64,000 nucleotides of DNA from Medicago truncatula. Its lineage: Eukaryota; Streptophyta; Magnoliopsida; Fabales; Fabaceae. Below the pieces are notes generated by a model. It was given only the letters and a program-made list of their open reading frames with translations, had not been told where the DNA came from and did no database searches. The stretch covers positions 6,350,501-6,414,500 of the forward strand of contig NC_053045.1 of assembly GCF_003473485.1 (NCBI RefSeq). The letters are read 5' to 3'. Shown piece by piece: positions 9,848-20,906 of this stretch. The first letter of the stretch is position 1. Each line of letters opens with the position of its first letter. The position numbers and the translations under genes are program-made.

Positions 9848-12800
9848 ATGAGAATTTCATTCCTTCTCTGTTACTACTGCATATATATCACTCATGCCTC
9901 AGCCATATGTCTTGAGGATCAACAATCATTGTTGCTCCAATTCAAAAAAAATCTCACATTTCATCCTGAAGGTTCTACCAAACTAATATTGTGGAATAAA
10001 ACCACTGCTTGCTGCAATTGGAGTGGTGTAACTTGTGACAATGAGGGACATGTTATTGGCCTTGACCTTAGTGACGAAGATATCCATGGTGGATTTAACG
10101 ATTCAAGCAGTCTTTTCAATCTCCTACATCTCAAAAAACTGAACTTGGCTTATAACAATTTCAATTCTCTAATTCCATCAGGATTCAGCAAATTGGAGAA
10201 GTTGACTTATCTGAATTTGTCAAAGGCTAGCTTTGTGGGGCAGATTCCAATTGAGATTTCACAACTTACAAGGTTGGTTACTCTTGATCTCTCTTTTGAT
10301 GTCGTTCGCACGAAACCTAATATCCCAAATTTACAAAAGTTTATCCAAAATCTCACCAATATTAGGCAACTGTATCTAGATGGTATAACTATAACATCTC
10401 AGAGACATAAATGGAGCAATGCTTTGATACCTTTGCGTGACCTACAAGAATTGAGCATGTCTAATTGTGATTTGTCAGGATCCCTTGATTCTTCCCTATC
10501 AAGACTACAGAACCTGTCAGTCATTATTCTTTATCGAAACAATTTTTCATCCTCATTGCCAGAAACATTTGCCAATTTTAAAAACCTAACCACCCTCAAT
10601 CTTCGAAAGTGTGGATTGATCGGTACATTTCCACAAAAGATCTTCCAAATTAGGACACTGTCAGTTATTGACTTATCTGGCAACCCCAATCTCCAAGTTT
10701 TTTTTCCAGACTACTCACTTAGTGAATCTCTTCATAGCATTATATTGCGTAACACAAGCTTCTCTGGACCACTTCCACACAACATCGGTAACATGACAAA
10801 CTTATTGGAATTGGATCTTTCTTACTGTCAACTATATGGAACACTTCCCAATTCACTGTCAAACCTCACACAACTTATATGGCTAGACCTTTCTCATAAT
10901 GATTTAAGTGGTGTAATTCCATCATACCTTTTTACACTCCCATCATTGGAGGAGATTTATCTTGCATCCAACCAGTTTAGTAAATTTGACGAATTCATAA
11001 ATGTGTCTTCCAATGTGATGGAATTCCTTGATTTAAGTAGCAATAATCTATCAGGGCCTTTTCCAACATCTATCTTCCAGCTCCGTTCACTTTCTTTCCT
11101 CTATCTTTCCTCTAATAGGTTGAATGGGTCACTACAACTAGATGAGCTTTTGAAGCTTAGTAATTTATTAGGACTAGACCTTTCATACAACAACATATCA
11201 ATAAATGAGAATGATGCAAATGCTGACCAGACTGCCTTTCCCAATTTTGAACTTCTTTATTTATCATCCTGCAACTTGAAAACTTTCCCTAGATTCTTGA
11301 GAAATCAATCAACATTGCTATCTCTAGACCTTTCACATAACCAAATTCAAGGAGCAGTGCCCAATTGGATTTGGAAACTACAGAGTCTTCAACAACTTAA
11401 TATTTCACACAATTTTCTCACAGAATTGGAAGGTTCTTTGCAAAATCTTACTTCCATTTGGGTATTAGACCTTCATAACAACCAAATTCAAGGAACAATA
11501 CCTGTTTTTCCTGAATTTATTCAGTATTTGGATTACTCAACCAATAAATTCTCTGTTATCCCACATGATATTGGTAATTACTTGTCTTCCATATTGTATC
11601 TATCTCTTTCAAATAATAATTTACATGGAACCATCCCTCATTCCCTCTTCAAAGCTTCAAATCTTCAAGTGCTTGATATTTCCTTCAACAACATTTCTGG
11701 AACAATTCCTCCATGTTTAATCACAATGACTAGTACCCTTCAGGCATTAAATTTGAGGAATAACAATCTAAATAGCTCCATACCAGATATGTTTCCAACT
11801 TCTTGTGTTGCAAGCTCTTTGAACTTCCATGGAAATCTCTTACATGGGCCAATTCCCAAGTCCCTCTCCCACTGCTCATCGTTAAAGCTATTGGACATTG
11901 GATCAAATCAAATAGTTGGTGGTTTTCCATGCTTCGTGAAGAATATACCAACACTTAGTGTATTGGTTTTGCGGAACAACAAACTTCATGGTTCCATAGA
12001 ATGTTCACATCATTCACTAGAAAATAAGCCTTGGAAAATGATTCAAATTGTGGACATTGCTTTCAACAATTTCAACGGAAAACTACAAGAAAAATACTTT
12101 GCAACATGGGAAAAAATGAAGAATGATGAAAACAATGTTCTATCAGACTTTATCCACACGGGGGAAAGGACAGACTACACATATTATCAGGATAGTGTGA
12201 CAATTTCTACTAAAGGTCAAGTGATGCAGTTGCTTAAAATTTTAACAATCTTTACAGCCATTGATTTCTCATCAAATCATTTCGAAGGACCAATACCACA
12301 TGTGTTGATGGAATTCAAAGCAATCCATTTTCTCAACTTTTCGAACAATGGTTTCTATGGTGAAATTCCATCAACTATTGCAAACCTGAAACAACTAGAG
12401 TCCTTGGACCTCTCAAATAACTCTTTGGTTGGTGAAATTCCGGTGCAACTTGCAAGTTTGTCATTCCTTTCTTATTTGAACCTATCCCTCAATCATTTGG
12501 TGGGGAAGATTCCAACAGGTACCCAACTTCAGTCATTTGAAGCATCTTCGTTTAGAGGTAATGATGGACTATATGGTCCTCCGCTGAATGCAACACTATA
12601 CTGTAAAAAGCAGGATGAACTGCACCCACAACCAGCATGTGAGAGGTTTGCTTGTTCAATTGAACGGAATTTTTTAAGTGTGGAATTGGGATTTATTTTT
12701 GGACTTGGAATCATCGTTGGTCCCCTCTTGTTTTGGAAGAAATGGAGAGTAAGTTATTGGAAACTCGTAGACAAAATTCTATGTTTGATTTTCCGGAGGA

Positions 12801-12856
12801 TGCATTTTGAATATGTAACTGATAGAGGACAGACATACAGAATTTTAAGGTGGTGA
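9848..12856 (+). CDS. LRR receptor-like protein, Ve/Cf-type (RLP2)
   Basis: This encodes 1002 aa in one exon and is a close paralogue of RLP1. A short signal peptide (about 1-19) is followed by the LRRNT_2 cap (CLEDQQSLLLQF...WSGVTC) and a long extracellular array of plant LRRs. The non-LRR island follows (TYYQDSVTISTKGQ), then four terminal LRRs, a membrane helix with GFIFGLGIIVG and a basic tail without kinase. It should act like Ve/Cf receptors, sensing extracellular ligands and signalling through partner kinases (SOBIR1/BAK1 type); this is family knowledge. Relative to RLP1 it lacks about a dozen residues in the N-terminal LRR region (RLP1 has FNQFFSFGPLP around residue 174). It keeps the Cys-containing LYCKKQDELHPQPAC juxtamembrane stretch. 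The last 60 residues and about 200 bp of 3' flank are almost identical to RLP1, unlike the more divergent LRR region. Confidence 0.95.
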   Translation: MRISFLLCYYCIYITHASAICLEDQQSLLLQFKKNLTFHPEGSTKLILWNKTTACCNWSGVTCDNEGHVIGLDLSDEDIHGGFNDSSSLFNLLHLKKLNLAYNNFNSLIPSGFSKLEKLTYLNLSKASFVGQIPIEISQLTRLVTLDLSFDVVRTKPNIPNLQKFIQNLTNIRQLYLDGITITSQRHKWSNALIPLRDLQELSMSNCDLSGSLDSSLSRLQNLSVIILYRNNFSSSLPETFANFKNLTTLNLRKCGLIGTFPQKIFQIRTLSVIDLSGNPNLQVFFPDYSLSESLHSIILRNTSFSGPLPHNIGNMTNLLELDLSYCQLYGTLPNSLSNLTQLIWLDLSHNDLSGVIPSYLFTLPSLEEIYLASNQFSKFDEFINVSSNVMEFLDLSSNNLSGPFPTSIFQLRSLSFLYLSSNRLNGSLQLDELLKLSNLLGLDLSYNNISINENDANADQTAFPNFELLYLSSCNLKTFPRFLRNQSTLLSLDLSHNQIQGAVPNWIWKLQSLQQLNISHNFLTELEGSLQNLTSIWVLDLHNNQIQGTIPVFPEFIQYLDYSTNKFSVIPHDIGNYLSSILYLSLSNNNLHGTIPHSLFKASNLQVLDISFNNISGTIPPCLITMTSTLQALNLRNNNLNSSIPDMFPTSCVASSLNFHGNLLHGPIPKSLSHCSSLKLLDIGSNQIVGGFPCFVKNIPTLSVLVLRNNKLHGSIECSHHSLENKPWKMIQIVDIAFNNFNGKLQEKYFATWEKMKNDENNVLSDFIHTGERTDYTYYQDSVTISTKGQVMQLLKILTIFTAIDFSSNHFEGPIPHVLMEFKAIHFLNFSNNGFYGEIPSTIANLKQLESLDLSNNSLVGEIPVQLASLSFLSYLNLSLNHLVGKIPTGTQLQSFEASSFRGNDGLYGPPLNATLYCKKQDELHPQPACERFACSIERNFLSVELGFIFGLGIIVGPLLFWKKWRVSYWKLVDKILCLIFRRMHFEYVTDRGQTYRILRW

Positions 12857-14230
12857 TAGAATTAATGCTAGGGATTGTGATAACTATTAAAATAATGTTT
12901 TGTATTTATATTTAAGTTGTACTTTGTGTGTATTAACTTTCGTTGAGAATTGTGGAGATAGTGTTTCATTCAAAACAGAAATATATAAGTTAATTTATAA
13001 CTATAAACATCATAATCAAACTGGATACACAAAGAGGATACAACTCCAAAATCAAGATATAGAGCCTTTAAAACATTATATATCAACCCAATTACTTCAT
13101 TTTGGTAAAACAATTGCTTAATTTGATTTTCTGATTGTCAGCTAGATAATAAAATCATTTGACATACATGGTATAGTACTTCAGTGTTTTTGGTCTTATT
13201 ATGTTCTAAATTTTGAAGGTCTGACTCCGTTCCTGTGATTTCCAAATTTTGAAAGGCGGTGAACATAACTACACTAATAATGCATGCTTTAGAAGTAGAA
13301 GTTTATCCAGCATAATAGTATCTGAGAGTTAACATACATTCTGTCATGGTGATAAAGAATATAATGTTGTTATAGTAATTTGTGTAGAACTTAACACATT
13401 TCATTTTCTCTTTCACAAGTGTTGTTTCTTTCTTTTCTTTTTTTTACTTTAAGTTGAGGAATTGGAGATATTTACTATTTCTTCTTGAAATAACAAATTT
13501 GGCATGGGCTTGTTTGGTGTTTAGGATAGGATAAAGAGTTGAATGAGAAGGTGATATGATAGACACTTGTTCATGAAGCATTATATTTAAAAATTTAAAC
13601 TCATTGCACTCAAGAAAGAAAGACAAATGCCAAATTACTTAAAAGATATAATTCTTTAACTAAGTTTATTTAGACTTATCACATCAGCACTGATATGACA
13701 TATCTACTGTGACTTGAATTCAATTCCAAAATTCTCTAATTGGTATATTGTACATTAATTTCATTGCAAATCTTCAATAAAATTGTATAAGATTGTATAT
13801 CCCCTAATCTAACTTTAATCTTCAAAGACAAATGCCAATTGCAAATTCTGAATTCATAAATTGATTCCTTGCATGTCTTAAGTCTTTCCTTCATCTCATG
13901 TGTTACACAGCATTTCAACCAGAAAAATATTGCTCCAAGAATTTTTAGACTTGAATCATAGACAATTAACCATGTTTAGCATCTAATAAGTCCAACTAAT
14001 AGTTAATCTATTGAGTAAACCAGAACAAGAAAGGTACTTATCTACAATCACAAAAATCATTTTAGCTTTTCCTTGATGACCATTGACCAAACAGGTTCAA
14101 AGGTTAAGGAAAAAATTAATGGTGTTAACATCCTAAATCAAGGATAGCTACATTCGTTGGAACTATGACCATAAGAATCTGTTGCAGCAACTGCAGCAAG
14201 TCGGCCTGCGTCATTCTTCAAACTCCCTCA
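12857..14230. other. RLP2 3' flank and intergenic DNA
   Basis: 12857-13330 is homologous to the flanks of RLP1 and of the collapsed copy. From about 13350 to the end of the LisH gene the sequence is AT-rich and noncoding; I see no element ends or conserved frame. Confidence 0.55.
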
Positions 14231-17221
14231 TTAACAATTCTTCTGATCTAAGCAGCTCTGGTTCTTCTTCTCTGAAAGCAAAATATAACACAGTTAATAT
14301 TTCTGATAGATAGCGAAGTATTCAAGCATATACATATAATATCTCATGAATGTTCCAAGTGTTTAGTCATCTGGACTTAAAAAAGTGTCATTTGGACTTG
14401 AAATGTGATAATGCACAGACTTGTCATCTGTAGGATCTTTTTATTTCAAATACTAACTATACCAAAAGCTTAAGTTGTTAAATCACATCAACAATTTTAT
14501 ACTTAAATGAATTGAGTAAATTTACCTGGGCTTAAAATTGTTATGCTTCTTGTGAAGGTATTTGTAACATTCGAACAATCAGAGCCTGGAAAAGTGAAAA
14601 TTTCTCAGTAAACTGTGGGACAGGTCAAAATTAAGATAATTAAGATAAGCAATTATTTTCGTTACCTTGTATGTTCATATTTTTCTCACATAGAGCTTCT
14701 ACTGAAGTTGATGGCAGTTCCGGGATAACTTGATTATCATTTGAAACAATTGAAAAATCAACACCCTCACAAGAAAAATCCAGATCGCTTAACATTTCAG
14801 CAAATGAGAAGTCTGACCCCAAGGTATCAAAATTGGGGAAATCAATGTCATATAAGTGAACTTCGTTGTTAGACTCTGATGTAGAAATCTCATTAGGCAA
14901 TGATTTGTCTGAATCAAAGCTCTGAGGCATATCAGAAGAATCAAAATTCAATCTGCTTCTTACATGATCCCTCTTACTTGCCTTGTCTGAATTCATTTTA
15001 ACAGGTGAAATACAATGACTACTCTCTATATAAGCCATTTGTTTTGCAGGGCTAACCATAACTCTCTTGGTTGAAATTACAGTGTAACAAGTAGATGTAC
15101 CCTCTACGTTGCTAGGTGCAGCCTGAGAAATCTCAGGAGGGGATATATTTGTATTGCTGTGACTGGAATTTGTTCTCGGAGGCGTCTTTGGAACTTTTGA
15201 ATTGGTTGGGATAGAAGTTCGAGCCGGATTGAATAAGCATTTCACAACACTGGATCCTTGAACCTGTGTTCCACTTGGTACACAGTTCACAGCCGATGAT
15301 TGAGTTGCAGAAGAAGGGTGATAAACTACTTGATGATTGACTACTTTGTTTGATTTTGGCAGTGTGTCTTGACCTGAGAGTGAGGACAGAACAAATATTA
15401 AAATCAACAATTTCATGAAAGATTAACGCATATACATATCAGATGCACAAGCTAGGAGACAAGTACAACTATACCTGAGACAGGAATTTTCTTGCTGGTA
15501 GTGGATGATCTACCACGAGGTCTTTTTGCAATTGAAGGTACATGCTCCACTGCTTTAGTATTTTTTCTCTTTCTGTCAGATACACTCAAAACAGGTGTTT
15601 CGAAGCTTCCATTCTCTGAATTGGTGTTGTTAGACTGAGGTGCTGAGAGCATATTTGATGTGGTCTGTGTTGCAGGGGAAGCAGCAGCAGTAGTAGGAGC
15701 ACCTGAAAAGTCAAATGTTAAAAAAGTTTTCATTTCAATTGAAACTTAGTCCTAAAGTGGTCAAATCCAGAAGTAATACTGAAGAAAATTGTGACTAAGT
15801 GAAGATATGTAGAAGTCCCCATTGTACTACTCAGAATCAAAATATGGTAAACTAACCCCCAACAAAACCTTGTAGTATGAATGTTATGCAACTTTTAAGT
15901 ACAAAACGATTCATACATAAAAACACCAAATTGAACCTGAACATTGTCAGAGAAATTCATTTGATCATGTAAAGTTTATGACATTCTTTGTTTAGAATTA
16001 CAGTATGCAACCAGCCACACCTAAAATTTAGCCATAATTTTTAGCAGTTGTCAGCATTTTCTATAATCATGAAGTAATTTTTGCACGAGTGCAATGCTTA
16101 TAGACACAATCATCACAATATCAAAATAATAACATATTCACACATGATTTTGTTCTTTTTCAGTGTTATTTAAATATCTTGTATCTTTAATTGATTATAT
16201 CTATAAATGCTACATTATTGCAAGAATTAATCTGCAATCATCAACCTTGAATGACGACACAATAGATTGCAATTCTCAACAATATCAACCACTCATTGGA
16301 TCACAATTCTCCGCAATATCAAGAACCACAACACGACCACAGCTACAATCTAAAACCCTAAGTCTATAACGATGAAGCACATACACACCTCGGATTAGAC
16401 GTGTCCCAGGTTCAGACATGTGTTTGTGTCTGTGTCGTGTCCGTATTCGTGATTCATATGTGTATAATAATTAACCAGCCCTAACAAAAACATAACTAAC
16501 ATCACCTTATCAAGTAAACACACCCACACATAACCTAAATTAAAACAAAATGATCCCAAAAAAAATACTTTTCAACCCTAATTAATCAAGAAAATGTGTT
16601 CTCACCGAGATTCGCTTGAGGAACTGCAGCAGGCACTCCATTCGCATTGGTTAACGGAATACTTTTACTAGCATTGTAAACATTCATAACATTCTGCACA
16701 CCATTCAAGAACATCTGAACCCGGTTCTTCTCTTGTTCCATACAAACCCTTTCTTGATCCAACATCACTTTCTGCTCCTTCAAACATATATACTCATCAA
16801 GCATCTCACCTAAACTCATCAAACTCTTCGGCACCTAGAAATCAACCAAACCAAAAACAAACAAATAAATACATATACATAAAGATCCAATCTTTACCAC
16901 ATAAGAAAATGACCCATTTGAGAAATTTGAATAAAATCAAAAAAATAATCAAAAGGGGTTGTAAAAAACTCAAAAGGGTATCAAGAAAACGATCCAATAG
17001 CGAAAATGAATGAAAACAAGAATTAACAAAAAGGGTAGTGGAAAAACCTCGTTGATGGGTGAATTAGCGATGAAAGAAGAAGCTTCGATCCGAAACAATT
17101 TACGAGTTTCGGTGAAATTGTTGTCACAGAGGTATCTGTCAACGATGAAAGCGATCTGGATTGGAGTGACTTTGCCTTTGCCGAAGGATTCAGGTTTTTT
17201 AGATTTGGATTGTTTAGCCAT
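14231..17221 (-). CDS. LisH-domain nuclear protein, NPAT-like N-terminus
   Basis: A six-exon model with GT-AG junctions stays in frame throughout: 17221-17048, 16834-16606, 15702-15475, 15373-14666, 14585-14526 and 14271-14231. It gives 479 aa. Residues about 18-90 form a LisH dimerisation motif (IQIAFIVDRYLCDNNFTET) followed by SLGEMLDEYICLKEQKVMLD, the same order as the start of animal NPAT, the S-phase histone-gene coactivator. A helical, charged stretch (about 84-115) is followed by a Thr/Ser/Ala/Pro-rich, low-complexity region. A basic patch with an AT-hook-like RPRGR core (about 165-180) and conserved-looking blocks with SPxK sites (VSPAKQ, ISPVKM) and RSRLNFD come next. The end is acidic (FAEMLSDLDFSCEGVD). 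The features fit a nuclear regulator with possible CDK sites. I know the family only as plant LisH proteins of undefined role. The NPAT link is inference from the N-terminus. The last two small exons are less certain than the first four. Confidence 0.82.
16375..16475. repeat. GTGTC-rich dispersed repeat, copy 1
   Basis: Starts gatgaagcacatacacacct and contains cggattagacgtgtccc. It matches repeats at 27545-27705 (inverted) and 38160-38335. It lies in intron 2 of the LisH gene. The family is probably a MITE with TATGAAGCA/TGCTTCATA ends, but this copy is incomplete. Confidence 0.6.
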
Positions 17222-17248
17222 TGTTGTTGTTGTTGTTGTTGTTGTTGT
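17222..17248. repeat. (TTG)n microsatellite in the LisH-gene leader
   Basis: About nine TTG units lie immediately upstream of the minus-strand ATG. They would give a (CAA)n run in the 5' UTR directly before the start codon. Runs of CAA are common in plant leaders and are largely unstructured. Confidence 0.7.
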
Positions 17249-17399
17249 GTTTGGTTTTTGGGTTTGAGATTTGGTTTTGTCGTCACTATTGTGAAGTGTG
17301 TGTTGTTGTTATTTATTTAGGGTTTGTGAAAAAGTTGAAAAGAGTGAAGAAGGAGGGAAGAAAGTGTGGTTGTGAAAGGCGGGATGAGGTTTTTTTTTG

Positions 17400-18010
17400 G
17401 GGTTTGGTTTGAAATTTATTGACTGTTTTGGCGGAAACTGCAAAACAGAACGTTGCTTACCGCGCGGAGTTACTTTTCTTTTGTTTTTTTTTTTTTTAAC
17501 AATTTTTCTTTTGGTTTTTTGACTGATTCATCACTATCTTTTTCAATTGTGAAAATAAAGGGGGAAAATATCATCTAGAAAATGAGAGAGAGGAAGTATG
17601 TGAGAGATCTCCTCAAAAATATCAATATATGGAAGAGATACACATCTTAGAAATTCATAAGTCTTAGAGTCTGAACTATGTTGTATTTTGTGAACATCTT
17701 TAATTGTTTATCAAGTGTTCAATTCAAACAATATTTATTTGTAATTTCTGTTCGTAAGAAGTCTTTTGCTTGCATGCTTGAGCATTGGAAGTTTCTTGCT
17801 TGTGTGCTTGAACAATTGTAATCTTGTGTAATAATAGTGAAAAATCTATTGTAAGTGACAATGGGACTGGACTACTTCTGGAATGTGAAAGGAACTAGTA
17901 TAATTGTTTGTGCCTTTCTCTTTTCTACTCTATGTCTCTTTATATCCGCTGCATTTAACTCTAAACATTGATTCAGATTCTGAACTCTATCAGAAGCTGA
18001 ACTTTGGACT
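17400..18010. other. Promoter side of the LisH gene, then LTR-like DNA
   Basis: 17400-17540 is the likely minus-strand promoter. From about 17545 to 18010 the sequence resembles an old LTR or LTR-adjacent fragment (attgtttatcaagtgttcaa, tatccgctgcattta), but I found no defined ends. No gene is seen. Confidence 0.3.
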
Positions 18011-18168
18011 TTGTTAAAAAGAAGAAGAAAAAAAACTAACACAATTCAACCCACTTCTTATGTTATTTTCACCTTCATATTGAAGTGTCAGATACTTATT
18101 ATCTATATTTATAATTTCAATCAAAATCAAATTAATTTTAATCAAAATTTCATAAAAACTATTGTTCG

Positions 18169-18722
18169 TAGGCATGGCAACAAAACCTATACCCGTGGTT
18201 ACCCGCCCGAACCAAACTCAATTTGACGGGTTTTCCCCGTTTTGACTGGGTTTGGGTATGGGTTTTCCCCGATCTCGAAACACGGGTATGGGACGGGTAA
18301 CGGGTATATAGGTACCCACCCCGAACCCATACCCAAACCCGTCCCAAATGTAAAAAACTACTTTATGTTGATATGTTATCTTATTTTGTTTGATAATTGT
18401 CATGTTAATAAAAACTACCATTGATATTTAAAGGATCAACTAAATAATTTTGTCTAACAAATGTGAAAGTGAGCTTATTGTTGGATAATGTATTACAACG
18501 TTGCTCTTGGGGATGCAAAAAAACTTATATTTTTTATTAAAAAAATTATTCAATGCGGGGACGGAGATGGGGCGGGGATACCCGAACCCGTCAGGGACGG
18601 GGATGGGATTCAATTTCTCATCCTCGTTGGATATGGGTAGGGTAACGGGTAAGTATATGAGAATCGGGTATGGGGATGGGGAAGGTAAAACCCGTCCCCA
18701 CCCCGCCCAATTGCCATGCCTA
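18169..18722. mobile_element. Non-autonomous hAT element (554 bp), GGGTA-rich
   Basis: The terminal inverted repeats TAGGCATGGCAA and TTGCCATGCCTA are perfect, and the 8-bp target duplication ATTGTTCG is perfect (18161-18168 and 18723-18730). The interior is built of GGGTATGGG/ACGGGTA-type repeats in both orientations around an AT-rich centre. It therefore has short open frames on both strands that are not genes. A related sequence without the insertion is present at 21250-21390. Confidence 0.92.
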
Positions 18723-19050
18723 ATTGTTCGTAATTTATACACATTAAGACAATAAAAAGAGTGTTGTGTCCGTCTAAACGCTGGTATTTTATAACATGAG
18801 GATGCAATTGTTTTTGTCCAATCACAAGAGGAGAAAAATGGTTGTCACTAGAGTTATCTAATAATAATTGTACAAATATTCTTGTAATTTGTGTGAACTT
18901 CTTTTTTCTGGTTTCTTGGCACTCGTGCCGAAGGGACCGCTTTCGCAGTGTTAATATAATTCATTTTTCCTTATTTTTAAAAAAATTGTACAAATATCAC
19001 TCCTCTTTTAAAAATTACATTTGCTCTTTATAATCTCTTCCAATTAGTTG

Positions 19051-19102
<52 letters not shown>

Positions 19103-20131
19103 AATTAGATTACACAGTACACATGTTTATTTTAAAATATAATCTATATATTAATCTCTATATTGTCGTCAGTGTTGGAAGTCAAAATGTTTCCTACTAT
19201 ATACTAAAAAATTTGAGTAATGATATTTGAACAACCAAAACTAAAAGTTGTCAACTTTTGAGACAATTCTTATGTGCTTTCATTGTGTTTTTACTCCCTC
19301 TCTTTCTTTATTGTTTTTGTCGTCTTAACAGACTTTTAATTGGTGAAATATCATTAATCAAAAACTTTTATGTTTGAATATTGTTTATTTGGTGAAATAT
19401 CATTAATAAAAAACTTTTACATTTGACTATTAGTATGATAAAAATAACTTTTTGAACCGCTGAAAAGAAAATGTCAATCAGTTTATTTTTAACAAGAAAA
19501 TGTGGTTCATATTGAGATATATAACCAATTAGTTTGTAAGTCAAATAGCCTTATATTAAAATAAAACATTGTCACACGTTGCCATAAGATAAGCATCCCT
19601 AGAACAGGTGTAAAATTTCAATCTTCTTCCTTCTTGGAGAGTTTGAGGAAGAAGAAAATCAGTGTAAGAATTTGATTGTTGCATCCGAAATATCAAAGCT
19701 CGAAAGATTGTAAGTAATGGTTGACCAACTCTGAGTCTTTTACAACAATGAACCTATTAAGTTCAACCCGCTGTACAAAAATCAAGATTTGAAAGTCTTA
19801 TTCTTCAATAGTGTTTTCATCTTTGTTATATGCACCAACACTTAAAAATTACCCAACGCATTATAGGGCACCAGCTTTTTTAATTAGATAATATGTATAA
19901 TATGTATAAATATTTTAAGAGATGAAAAATTATTTTAATAGCATTTATAAATGATTAAAGTAGTAACGATTTTCTTGAAAGGAAAAAAAAAAGTAGTAAT
20001 AATTTTTGTTTTAATACTAACAAGACACATGTGAGTTTGCACAAGTATCTTTTTATTTCTACGCATGAGTGCAAAAAGACGAAGGGAAGAAAAAGAAGAA
20101 AATATAAATGAACATGAAGAAATAAGAGATA
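18723..20131. other. Gene-free AT-rich DNA
   Basis: Contains the AT microsatellite and, from 19220, one end (tgatatttgaacaacca) of a MITE family whose fuller copies are at 47686 and 48290. Nothing else is recognisable. Confidence 0.45.
19053..19099. repeat. (AT)n microsatellite
   Basis: An uninterrupted run of about 23 AT units. Confidence 0.95.
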
Positions 20132-20140
20132 AAAAATAAT

Positions 20141-20582
20141 GGCTTAAATGCTTTTTTGGTCCCTTAACTATTTAATTGGTATCGTTTTGGTCCCTTAGCT
20201 AAAAAAAAGATTGTTTAAGGATTTTAAGTTTTTTTTTAGTCTCGTTTTGGTACCTTCGGTTAGTTTCCGTTAGTTTTAATAAAAAACGTTAAGTGTGGAC
20301 ACGTGTCACCTTGTCATTGGCTCTGAGATTTTTTTTTACAAAAAAAAATATATTTTAAAAAATAATAATAATTTTTTTGTAAAAAAAAAAAAAAACTCAG
20401 AGCCAATGACAAGGTGACACGTGTCCAGGAGTTAACTTTTTTTAAAACCCTAACAGAAATCTAACAGAAGGGACCAAAACGAGACTAAAAAAAAACTTAA
20501 AATCCTCAAACAATCTTTTTTCAGTTAAGGGACCAAAGCGATACCAATTAAATAGTTAAGGGATCAAAAGAGCATTTAAGCC
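20141..20582. mobile_element. Long-armed MITE, Mutator type (442 bp)
   Basis: Starts GGCTTAAATGC and ends GCATTTAAGCC, with a perfect 9-bp target duplication AAAAATAAT on both sides (20132-20140, 20583-20591). The arms are about 190 bp and nearly complementary along their whole length, joined by a poly-A/T-rich loop, so the element is essentially one large hairpin. There is no coding capacity. The 9-bp duplication points to the Mutator superfamily. Confidence 0.9.
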
Positions 20583-20717
20583 AAAAATAATTTATGCTAA
20601 TTTTAAAAGCAACGAATGCAAGAATTATAATTTATCCAAAAAAAAATGGAACGTTATAAAGTTTTATACAATTTATTTATGAAAAAAAAAATGTTATTTG
20701 AAAGATAACAGATGCAT

Positions 20718-20906
20718 CTATTTTATACACCCTCCATTTGAACTAGGTTTGTTTTGAGCTTATACAAACCAGTTTCTACAAATAAATAAGCTTTTATGTA
20801 TTATAATAAGTTTGTAAATGTAGTGAGAATTTATAAATTAATATAAAAATTTATTTATTTGCATAAGTTCGAAATGAGCCTAATTCAAACGGTATAAATA
20901 AAATAG
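20718..20906. mobile_element. Small MITE-like inverted repeat
   Basis: The left arm (CCATTTGAACTAGG...GAGCTTAT) and right arm (ATAAGTT...AGCCTAATTCAAACGG) are imperfect inverted repeats of more than 30 bp. The flanking ctattttata/taaaatag also pairs. I could not fix the exact ends or a target duplication. Confidence 0.55.

Noticed and set aside
14640-16834. Three separate minus-strand genes
   Set aside because: The frames join across canonical splice sites in a consistent phase and form one LisH-protein gene.
18011-18825. Overlapping Gly/Pro/Tyr-rich open frames on both strands
   Set aside because: They lie in the GGGTA-type repeats of a hAT element with perfect ends and target duplication and have no conserved domain.
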